64,000 nt of DNA from Opitutaceae bacterium (lineage in GTDB: Bacteria; Verrucomicrobiota; Verrucomicrobiia; Opitutales; Opitutaceae). The notes under the pieces were generated by a model. It was not told the origin of the DNA and did not search any database. It worked only from the letters and a program-made list of their open reading frames with translations. How positions within the stretch are numbered: the first letter of the stretch is position 1; every line of letters starts with the position of its first letter. The stretch spans positions 26,023-90,022 of the forward strand of contig JANQKV010000010.1 in assembly GCA_028280945.1 (NCBI GenBank), read 5' to 3'. This document shows positions 24,441 to 31,721 of this stretch, piece after piece. The translations under genes were made by a program, and so were the position numbers.

Positions 24441-27251
24441 TCAGGGAACCTCATAGATCTCGGCGAGAGCCTCACCGTCATTGGTGTCGGCGGGGGTGAT
24501 TTGGATGGTGTAGTTGCCGGGATCAAGGAGGGACAGGGTGGCGGAATCTCCGGTGCCAGCGCCCAACGCGAAGGCGCCCACGAATTCTGTAGCCTGCAGC
24601 AGTTCGAAGACGAAGTCGGCGTTGCTCCAATCACCGTTGGATAGCACGGAGCGCTGGTCGCTGTCGAAGATCGCGAGCTGCGGATCGGGGATAGCGCCGG
24701 ATACACCGAAGTTGGCCAATGTGGGGCCCACGCCCCGCACGAGCAGGGTGCGTTTGCCGGTGCCCTGCAGGCTCATGCCCATGATCAATGCATCCGCGCC
24801 TTCGGAGGCGGTGGTGCGCACGGAGACGTTTACGAGTTTGGAAGTCGGGTTCGTGTCCGCATCGTAAACTTCCAACAGCATGATGCCTCCCTGGCTGTCG
24901 GCGCCGGTGACCTGGGCAGTGTAGGCGGCGTTGGCCGGCAGGTCGATCAGCAAGGCGGCATCACGGCTGCCGGGTTCGATCGCGAAGGCACCGACGGTGG
25001 CGAAAGCAGGGGCGAGGGCGGCGTCCCAGTCGTCGTTGGTTGCGACCACATTTTGGTTGGAGTCAAAAACCGTGACCTTCGGATTCGGCATGGTTCCGGT
25101 GACCCCGTAGGGCTCCAGGCCCGGTCCCACGGCGCGGATAAGCACCTGTTTGGAACCGCTGCCACGGATCACGAAGCCGGGGGTGACGATCTGTCCGCTG
25201 GCGGCGTTGGTGCGCACTGAGATGTTGCGTAGAGTGGAGGCGGTCGGACTGAGCGAAACGGTGGCGGGATTGGACGTAATCGTGCCGTCGTCGTTGGTCA
25301 CGCGGACGGTGTATTGTCCTGCGTCGCCGGCGTTGGCGGTGTTGCGCAGCAGAATGGACCCGGTCTCCCCGACCAGGATGCTGCCGTTAAGCAACCATTG
25401 GTAGCTCAGGCCTGAACCCACGGCCGAGGTGGCGAGTGCGAAAGTGCCTCCCGGGGCGACGACTTTGTCGAAGGGTTGCAGGGTGAACACCGGAGCACCC
25501 GGGCCATTCACGGTGACAGTGCCGGCATTGATTGTGATCGAGCCCACGACGTTCGTGACCTCGACCGTGTAGGTGCCGGCAAATGCGCCGGTAACTTGGT
25601 CAATTACATAGGTGTTGGATGTCGCTCCGGGAATAAGGATGCCGTTCAAATACCACTGGTAGGCAAAAGGACCGATGCCGTCGATCTGCACCGGGATGAC
25701 CAGGCGCTGGCCGAGGGCGGGGGTGAAATTGCCGGCGACGAACGTCGTTGCCACGGTGGGGGCACTGGTGGCGACTTGGCCCACCACAACATTGGAAGCG
25801 TCCGCGAAAGAGTAGGATCCACCCCAGCTGCCCCAGGCACGCGAGGTCACTCCGTTGGCGGAACTGGCGGTGTAGGCGGCTTGGCCCGGGAGAATGTTGA
25901 TTGTGACCTCGGCGGTCTGCCCCGGGGCCACCACCCCGGCATGCACCGCGGCGGCTGCCACGGAGCTGTCATCGGTGTAAACTCCGGTTCCCCACACGCT
26001 GCCGAGAGTTGAGCCGGTCACGGAAAATTGGAGGGACTGGCCCGCGCGATTGCGGTAGCCTACGAGATTATTGGGTGCGGCAATCACATCGGCTGATATC
26101 GAGCCGGTTGATCCGGTATCGTTGCCGGCCTCACCCACGGCACCGCCTCCCGCGAGCGTGGAGACTTCGGCGTCGGAAAGGGCACGATTGTAAATCCGGA
26201 TCTCATCGAAGTCGCCGGCAAAAAGGTCGAGCCCGTTGTCCGAACCGGCGACGGAAAGCATGGCGCTGGAGAACGACTGGAGCGGTTGAGCGTCCTCGCT
26301 GAGGACCTCGTTGCCGTCCAAATAGAGACGCAGCGTGCTTCCGTCGTGCGTCATGGTCACGTGCCGCCAGGCGGTGCCCGCGCCTGTTTCGATCATGGCG
26401 GAGGCGGGAGAGTAGTCGATTTCTCCGCGGTTGGCTTCATAGTAGCTGGCGAAGCGGCGGGGCGTGGTGCTGGCCCCGTCGATGAACGTGCCGTAATAGT
26501 GGCGGGACTGGCCGGGAAACTGGATCGCAACCATGCGCGGGTTCCAGTTGCCCGCGCCCGTGGGTCGCACAAAATACGAGATGGTGACCGCTTCGGAACT
26601 GAAGCTTTGGTTCACAAGGGCCCGCATTCGCACGTTGTCCGTGGAGAGGGCGCCGTTAACGGCACCGTTCGCCAGCGGGCTGACCACACCCCCAACGGCG
26701 GTGAGGTCGACTCCGCGATCCGAGTCGTCCTTCAGGAGGTCATTGGGATTATCAAACGAGTAGTAGGCGAGCAGGTCGCCGGAACTCCCACCGTTGCCCC
26801 CGCCGCCCGAACCCCCGCCTCCTGATCCGCCGCCGCCCCCGGATCCCCCACTGGATGCGGTGAACCCCGTGCTGGGATTGATGCGGTAGCGCGTGGTATT
26901 ATTGGCGACCAGTGCGCCGTATTCGGAGCTCAACACGCCGTTCGCGATCGTCGCCGTGGTGATCCCCAGTTCGGCCAGGCTCGGACCGCCGGTGAAGGTG
27001 ACATTGCCTTGGGCGTCAACCGTGCCGGTGAGGATGCCATTGAAGTTGATTGAGCCGTCGGTTTCCACATCGGCGAAATAAACGCCGAAACCGGACTCGA
27101 GGGCGAAGCCCCCCGCGCTGACAGAGGTGTTCATGGTGCCAACGTAGCGGCCGGCAAACTCGGCCTGCGCGTGTATCGTGGAGGTGGCCGCAAACGCGGC
27201 AGCCAAACCAATTGCGGCCGTGTGGAAGATGGGTCGAAGAGAAAGATTCAT
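24441..27251 (-). CDS. Large secreted LamG/Ig-like protein with two C-terminal repeat modules
   Basis: 936 residues. Signal peptide about 1-29 (ending STIHAQA). Residues 30-130 are a beta-rich domain. A Gly/Ser-rich linker (about 133-155) is followed by a LamG/concanavalin-like domain (about 160-370: LLAYYSFDNPNDLLKDDSDRG, LRLYLDGNEVLSED, DFDEIRIYNRALSDAEVSTLAGGG). Then come a beta domain and two Ig-like domains (FAYQWYLNGILIPGATSNTYVI; LSYQWLLNGSILVGETGSIL). The last 264 residues are two tandem copies (673-804, 805-936) of a module of about 132 residues: N-[IV]SVRT, [FS]xxxGxGxRxxLxRxVGPxLxxxGV, PxPxxxxFDSxQ, GAFAxxxGxxDxA and ending E[VI]Y. The same module ends the protein at 52669. A surface carbohydrate or matrix protein is likely; no enzyme motif seen. 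Confidence 0.88.
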   Translation of the reverse strand: MNLSLRPIFHTAAIGLAAAFAATSTIHAQAEFAGRYVGTMNTSVSAGGFALESGFGVYFADVETDGSINFNGILTGTVDAQGNVTFTGGPSLAELGITTATIANGVLSSEYGALVANNTTRYRINPSTGFTASSGGSGGGGGSGGGGSGGGGNGGSSGDLLAYYSFDNPNDLLKDDSDRGVDLTAVGGVVSPLANGAVNGALSTDNVRMRALVNQSFSSEAVTISYFVRPTGAGNWNPRMVAIQFPGQSRHYYGTFIDGASTTPRRFASYYEANRGEIDYSPASAMIETGAGTAWRHVTMTHDGSTLRLYLDGNEVLSEDAQPLQSFSSAMLSVAGSDNGLDLFAGDFDEIRIYNRALSDAEVSTLAGGGAVGEAGNDTGSTGSISADVIAAPNNLVGYRNRAGQSLQFSVTGSTLGSVWGTGVYTDDSSVAAAAVHAGVVAPGQTAEVTINILPGQAAYTASSANGVTSRAWGSWGGSYSFADASNVVVGQVATSAPTVATTFVAGNFTPALGQRLVIPVQIDGIGPFAYQWYLNGILIPGATSNTYVIDQVTGAFAGTYTVEVTNVVGSITINAGTVTVNGPGAPVFTLQPFDKVVAPGGTFALATSAVGSGLSYQWLLNGSILVGETGSILLRNTANAGDAGQYTVRVTNDDGTITSNPATVSLSPTASTLRNISVRTNAASGQIVTPGFVIRGSGSKQVLIRAVGPGLEPYGVTGTMPNPKVTVFDSNQNVVATNDDWDAALAPAFATVGAFAIEPGSRDAALLIDLPANAAYTAQVTGADSQGGIMLLEVYDADTNPTSKLVNVSVRTTASEGADALIMGMSLQGTGKRTLLVRGVGPTLANFGVSGAIPDPQLAIFDSDQRSVLSNGDWSNADFVFELLQATEFVGAFALGAGTGDSATLSLLDPGNYTIQITPADTNDGEALAEIYEVP

Positions 27252-27357
27252 GATTAGGATGGGTCGGAATCGCCCCGTTCAAGGGCTTTGCCATCCTATT
27301 GCGGGAAGCGTTTTGCCTCCATACGCACACTTGCGTAGCACCCCCGCAAAGGGGAGT

Positions 27358-29775
27358 TTAGCTGTCGTGGTTTAACCAGTCTTCCAACGCATCGTCGTCC
27401 GGAAGATGCCGGCCGAATTGATACTCAGGTGCGAGCCAACGGGCGTAGGCCGGGTCGATGAATCGAACACAGTGCAACAACACCCTTGTGCGTTGGCCGG
27501 GTGCTCGAATCAAACGCCCCAGTCCTTGGTTGACCTTTTGCAGGCCCGGCTGGCGATACACGCGGTCGAAGGCCGCTTCGCGGTCCGCATCCTGTCTCAG
27601 CAGTTCGTCATGCCAGGCGCGTTGGCGGGCATTTACTTCGGGCAGGGCAGGGCCTACCACCATCGCATGGGAAACCTTGCCGCCCAAAAGATCGATGCCC
27701 TCAGCAAAACTGCTGCCCAGCACCAAAAACAGAACGTCCGTTAACGCGATCGATTGTTCAACCCAAGCGGCCTGTGCGGCCAAGTCGGGCAAGCGAGGCT
27801 GCAGCGCGACTCGGACCTCCGGATAATCCGCCTGAAGAAGTTGTTCGATGTTTTCGGCATACCGGTAGCTGGGGAAAAACACTGCGACGGCTTGGGTGGA
27901 TGCCTCGGACAACCTCGCGATGGTTTTGGCGGTCGTGGGGCCATGCCGGTCACGGTGGTGGAATCGGGTGTCCACGCGCAGATCAACGGCGACATCGTAG
28001 GCTCCATCTCGCCAGGGCGTAAGCGCGGCGAGAGGGTGTGGCGGGGTATTGGAAAGACCCCAAGTCTGCGCGGCCGTGGTCATCGGACCAATTGTGGCAC
28101 TTGCCAGGATCACTCGTCCGAATTCCCGCAGGGTGGCGCCAATCGCCGGTGCCGCGTCGAGGCAGGTGAATTCGATTCGAGCGTCGGTTGGTGCCCAAAC
28201 CAGCCGGCTGAGGGTGTGATTGCCCAGCCAGGCGGCCAACTCGGCGGGTCTCCACAGCACCTCGGTCAAATCAGGCCCGAGAGAGGCGTAGTCGAGGGGA
28301 TTCTCGGCTACGGCTTCGGATACGGCCGACAGGGCTGAAGCCAGGTCTTCCTCGGTGGGCAGATCGATCGCCTCGGTCGCGCGGGTGCCGACTACCAACA
28401 GCGTGAGGGACTCCCACAGTCGTAACAGTGCCTTGGGGGCACGAGTCTGATCGAGCGCAGCCAGCACCGCCCGCAGCTCGCGTTCGTCGAGCGTGGCGGA
28501 GTGAACATCAGCCACACGACCGGCCAAGTTATGGGCCTCGTCGACAATCAAAAAGGTGCGTGCCGGATTCCATCCGGGTTGTTGGGAGAAGAGTGAGCGG
28601 TTGCGCGGGGCGAAGACGTAGTTGAAATCACCGATCCAGACATCCTGGAATGCCAGTGCGGTGCGAGTGATCTCATAAGGGCAAATGGAAGCTGCGCGTC
28701 CTGCGTTTCTCAGTTCGGCCACCTCCGGGGTGGGCTGTGGAAACAGATGAAAACGGTCCAGGCCGCTCGCCGGCCAACGTGATTCGACGTCCTGGATGAA
28801 TCGACAGGTTTCGCGGGTGCAGTGAAACACATCGTTCACGCAATGCTCCCGCTTGTTGCGCACATGCCAAACCGCCAATTGTTCACTGTTAAGATTCTTG
28901 TTATCAGAAGGATAAGAGATATTGTCACTTATTAAGTGACACTCGGCCGTGTCCCGCGAAGGGGGAGCGGTCATGTGGGCGAGGGTGGAGACGACTTGGA
29001 GTTGGCCGGTGGATTTGCTCGTGAGATAAACGAGGCGATCACATTGGCCGGATTGGAGCGCGCGCAGCGCCGTCTCCAGCATGACCCCCGTCTTGCCGAA
29101 ACCGGTAGGCGCTTCGAACGCCACGATCGGGTGGCGGGACAGGGCGGCTTCGAGGCGTTCGCGGGTATCCGCCTGGCCGGGGCGAGGATTGGCAAACGCG
29201 GGGGTGATCTTCAGGCGGGAGCGCCGGTCGCGGGCGCGCTGATGTTGGCCGAGAAACTGCACCAGGCGAGCGAGCCGGACCTGAAACAGGTTTTCGTCCT
29301 CGCGGGAAAACACAATGGTTTGGGAGAGACCGGTGGCAGTCTCCACAAACACCAATTCACCGCGCAGCGGCGCATCCGGATCATGGATACGGCGAAGCGA
29401 CAGGTAGATGGCCAGTTGCGCAAAGTAGGCGGGATATTCAGCCCTGAGTTCACTTTCAGGCAGCGGCACCGGACGGGTGAGGGTTTTTATCTCCCGCAAC
29501 ACCGTGGTGCTGCCGTCTGGCACCACCTGGTCAATACGCCCCGTAATGGTGATGGTCCAACCGGCTTCGAATACCTCACCGGCTACCGACACTTCGAAGG
29601 CGGCGTTTTCCGTCTCGGAGCGAGTTTGAGTTTCCATCTCGCGATGCCAATGCGAGCCCAACCTGGCCCGCCAGATGCCAGTGGGGCCGTCGCCGCCATC
29701 ACGTGGCCCCACGGCAAAATCCGCCAACTCACCCACGCTCAGGGCTGCCGTGCGTTGGTGGAGATCAAATTCCAT
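27358..29775 (-). CDS. PD-(D/E)XK nuclease fused to an XPD/DinG-type Fe-S helicase
   Basis: 805 residues (ATG at 29775). Residues 1-190 carry a RecB/Cas4-type nuclease signature: GRIDQVV (Asp82), VLREIKT (Glu95-x-Lys97) and AQLAIYL (Gln120). The helicase follows: Walker A FEAPTGFGKT (220-229), four cysteines (Cys312, 319, 324, 365) as expected for an Fe-S cluster, DEAH box LIVDEAHNLAG (412-415), and a C-terminal motor with LGSSFAEGIDLLGG and VNQGLGRLIRAPGQRTRV (arginine finger region). It resembles DNA-repair XPD/DinG helicases and would unwind 5'-3' and cut DNA. Residues 278-300 (AT-rich codons) include a perfect 19-bp palindrome. It follows a RecO-like gene by 31 nt, fitting a repair role. 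Confidence 0.9.
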   Translation of the reverse strand: MEFDLHQRTAALSVGELADFAVGPRDGGDGPTGIWRARLGSHWHREMETQTRSETENAAFEVSVAGEVFEAGWTITITGRIDQVVPDGSTTVLREIKTLTRPVPLPESELRAEYPAYFAQLAIYLSLRRIHDPDAPLRGELVFVETATGLSQTIVFSREDENLFQVRLARLVQFLGQHQRARDRRSRLKITPAFANPRPGQADTRERLEAALSRHPIVAFEAPTGFGKTGVMLETALRALQSGQCDRLVYLTSKSTGQLQVVSTLAHMTAPPSRDTAECHLISDNISYPSDNKNLNSEQLAVWHVRNKREHCVNDVFHCTRETCRFIQDVESRWPASGLDRFHLFPQPTPEVAELRNAGRAASICPYEITRTALAFQDVWIGDFNYVFAPRNRSLFSQQPGWNPARTFLIVDEAHNLAGRVADVHSATLDERELRAVLAALDQTRAPKALLRLWESLTLLVVGTRATEAIDLPTEEDLASALSAVSEAVAENPLDYASLGPDLTEVLWRPAELAAWLGNHTLSRLVWAPTDARIEFTCLDAAPAIGATLREFGRVILASATIGPMTTAAQTWGLSNTPPHPLAALTPWRDGAYDVAVDLRVDTRFHHRDRHGPTTAKTIARLSEASTQAVAVFFPSYRYAENIEQLLQADYPEVRVALQPRLPDLAAQAAWVEQSIALTDVLFLVLGSSFAEGIDLLGGKVSHAMVVGPALPEVNARQRAWHDELLRQDADREAAFDRVYRQPGLQKVNQGLGRLIRAPGQRTRVLLHCVRFIDPAYARWLAPEYQFGRHLPDDDALEDWLNHDS
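28923..28941. repeat. Third copy of the TGTCAC-N7-GTGACA palindrome, inside the helicase gene
   Basis: A perfect 19-bp palindrome, TGTCACTTA-T-TAAGTGACA, coding for residues CHLISD (279-284) of the nuclease-helicase. The surrounding 80 bases are clearly AT-richer than the rest of the gene. Confidence 0.6.
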
Positions 29776-29806
29776 GGGAGGTTAGAGGAACAGACCAGGG
29801 GCTGGT

Positions 29807-30421
29807 TTAATCCACCAAAATGTCGGAATGCCCGCGCAAATAATCGGTCAGTTTACGCTGCAATCGTTCGACGACCGGAGACGCGGTGGTTTGCTCGGAC
29901 AGGGGCCGGTTCAGGAGTTGACTTACCGCGGTGCGGTCTTCGCGCAAAAGGGTTGGAAACCAGTGTTCCTTCACGGGGTAACCCTCATCGCGGGCAAAGC
30001 AGTAGAGGCTTTTGAAGCCAACGATGTCGGGACGGTTGGTCGAAGCAAAAGCCCGAAGGGCGGTCTGAAGCAGTTGGTAAACCGAGGCACGGCTCTCCTC
30101 ATGCACGGGGTTGCGGGCGATCAGACTGGTAAAGTTCACCGCATGCTGCAGCCGTCGATAATTTCCGCCGATACCGGCAAAACGTTCGATTAACCGCGCC
30201 TCATGCACAAACCAGGTGCCGGCTGACCCGGCTCGCAGAATGACTCCCACGTGGTCGAAAAGATCGAGAGTCTGGTGACCCGGAGTCGGCTTGCGGATGA
30301 TTCGCTGGAGGATCCGCAGGTTGCCGTGCTCAGCACAGTAGGCGGTAAACGGCTGAAAGGACTCGCGGGGGCTCTGGCGCTCCAGGATGAAAACCTCGGT
30401 CTGCTGGGTGGGTCCCGCCAC
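29807..30421 (-). CDS. RecO-like DNA repair protein
   Basis: 204 residues. The N-terminal beta-rich part (EVFILERQSPRESFQPFTAYCAEHGNLRILQRIIRKP) resembles the RecO OB fold, followed by DLFDHVGVILRAGSAGTWFVHEARLIERFAGIGGNYRRLQHAVNFTSLIARN, the strand-helix transition typical of RecO, and a helical C-terminus. The zinc-finger cysteines of many RecO proteins are absent. RecO loads RecA with RecR. The assignment rests on pattern and on its position between DUF502 and a repair helicase. The start is a GTG at 30421, four nt after the DUF502 stop. Confidence 0.7.
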   Translation of the reverse strand: MAGPTQQTEVFILERQSPRESFQPFTAYCAEHGNLRILQRIIRKPTPGHQTLDLFDHVGVILRAGSAGTWFVHEARLIERFAGIGGNYRRLQHAVNFTSLIARNPVHEESRASVYQLLQTALRAFASTNRPDIVGFKSLYCFARDEGYPVKEHWFPTLLREDRTAVSQLLNRPLSEQTTASPVVERLQRKLTDYLRGHSDILVD

Positions 30422-30425
30422 GTCC

Positions 30426-31136
30426 TCAGTCTTTGGATACGATGGATCTGGCGTCGCCGGTTTTGTCAGGAGCGGCGGGCGTTTCCGTGAGCGCAGGGTT
30501 TTCCGAGGGCCAGGGCGGCACGACCGATCCGCCGGAAATGATGAGTTTCATGGCCTCGCTCACCGCCATGTCCATTTCGATGACGCGTTTCTTCGGGTAG
30601 AAAATGAGAAAACCTGAGGTGGGATTGGGCGTGGTCGGCACAAACACCGTCCACATCTCGCTGTCGGAGCGGCCCTGCACCTCGCCATTGGCTCGGTTGG
30701 TGAGGAAACCCAGCACATAGGAGTGGGGGGCAGGGTATTCCACCATGACCACCTTTTCAAAGACGTTGCGCTTCTGGGCACTGAAGGTGTCGACGATTTG
30801 TTTTACCGTGCGGTAAACAGCGCCGATGCCCGGGATGTTGTTGATGAACCTCTCGCCCAGTTGGGCGAAGTAGCGCGTCAAAACGTAGCGCGAGACAAAC
30901 CCCAGGATGGCAATCAGCAGGACGACGACGAACGTCGCGGTAATGTTCCACGCGAGATCAAAACTCTCCTGGCGGAGGAACTCTGGCAAGAATACCGAGA
31001 TCAGCGGTCGGAAGGTGCCGCCCACCCGATCGACCAACCACGAGAAGACGATCCAGGTCACGGCTAACGGCGCCAAAAGCACCAAGCCGGAGAGAAAGGC
31101 GTTGCGAAAGGAGGAAAACTTGGTCGGCGTAGCCAT
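30426..31136 (-). CDS. DUF502 family membrane protein
   Basis: 236 residues. Two N-terminal membrane segments (about 12-35 and 62-85: LSGLVLLAPLAVTWIVFSWLVD; ITATFVVVLLIAILGFVSRYV) and a soluble C-terminal domain with the family pattern IPGIGAVYRTVKQIVDTFSAQKRNVFEKVVMVEYPAPHSYVLGFLTN and VFVPTTPNPTSGFLIFYPKKRVIEMDMAVSEAMKLIISGG. The VPTTPNPTSG block is diagnostic of DUF502. Function is not established. It lies between ybeY and the RecO-like gene. Confidence 0.93.
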   Translation of the reverse strand: MATPTKFSSFRNAFLSGLVLLAPLAVTWIVFSWLVDRVGGTFRPLISVFLPEFLRQESFDLAWNITATFVVVLLIAILGFVSRYVLTRYFAQLGERFINNIPGIGAVYRTVKQIVDTFSAQKRNVFEKVVMVEYPAPHSYVLGFLTNRANGEVQGRSDSEMWTVFVPTTPNPTSGFLIFYPKKRVIEMDMAVSEAMKLIISGGSVVPPWPSENPALTETPAAPDKTGDARSIVSKD

Positions 31137-31203
31137 CAGTCACCGCAAGGTGTGGCCAACACCGTTCGGTGCAAGTGGAAGGTTGGCGCGGGAGCGTTCG
31201 CGA

Positions 31204-31674
31204 TCAATTTTTGAGGGTGAACAGCAAAGCGGGACCACTGGTTCCCAAAATTCCCATCGCGCGTTTTTCGGCGGCGCGCATGCGGCGCTTCTTGGTGGGC
31301 TCAAGGTCGTCGTAGCCGGCGAGATGGAGCCAGCCGTGGACCACATAGAGCATCAGTTCGGTGCTGAAATCGTGATGGTGCTTCGCCGCAAAATCCCGGG
31401 CCGTGTCGGCAGAAACGCAGACTTCGCCCGCCGTGCCGAATGCGGGTTCGCCGGAGAACGTGATGACATCCGTGGAAGAATCGTCATCCAGGAAATTGGC
31501 GTGCAACCGGGTGAGCTCCGAGTCGGTGAGGAAAACCACCGAGAGCTCCCCCGGCGGAGGCCCCTCCATGAATCGAGCGGCAGCTTGGTCCAGCGCATGG
31601 AGGGCCTGCCGCAAGGCTCTTCGATCGATGCGCAATCGGGGGTGTTGATTGGAGATGGCGATCGTGCGGGGCAT
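31204..31674 (-). CDS. ybeY: YbeY-type rRNA maturation endoribonuclease
   Basis: 156 residues. YbeY is a metal-dependent RNase acting in 16S rRNA 3' maturation and ribosome quality control. Family signatures: DDDSSTDVITFS, AGEVCVSADTA and ELMLYVVHGWLHLAGYDD. The first two zinc ligands are present (His113, His117) but the third position is Asp123 instead of the usual His (GYDH). The basic helix KKRRMRAAEKRA follows. It stands directly after the 7TM-HD gene and near phoH, the usual genomic company of ybeY. Confidence 0.92.
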   Translation of the reverse strand: MPRTIAISNQHPRLRIDRRALRQALHALDQAAARFMEGPPPGELSVVFLTDSELTRLHANFLDDDSSTDVITFSGEPAFGTAGEVCVSADTARDFAAKHHHDFSTELMLYVVHGWLHLAGYDDLEPTKKRRMRAAEKRAMGILGTSGPALLFTLKN

Positions 31675-31721
31675 GAATCGGTGTTCCGCGGCCAGGCATC
31701 GGCGCGTTGACGGTGTTCCGG

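Noticed and set aside
26778..26850. Gly/Ser-coding GC-rich repeat as a DNA tandem repeat element
   Set aside because: It is the flexible GGGSGG linker of the LamG/Ig protein, in frame and protein-level.
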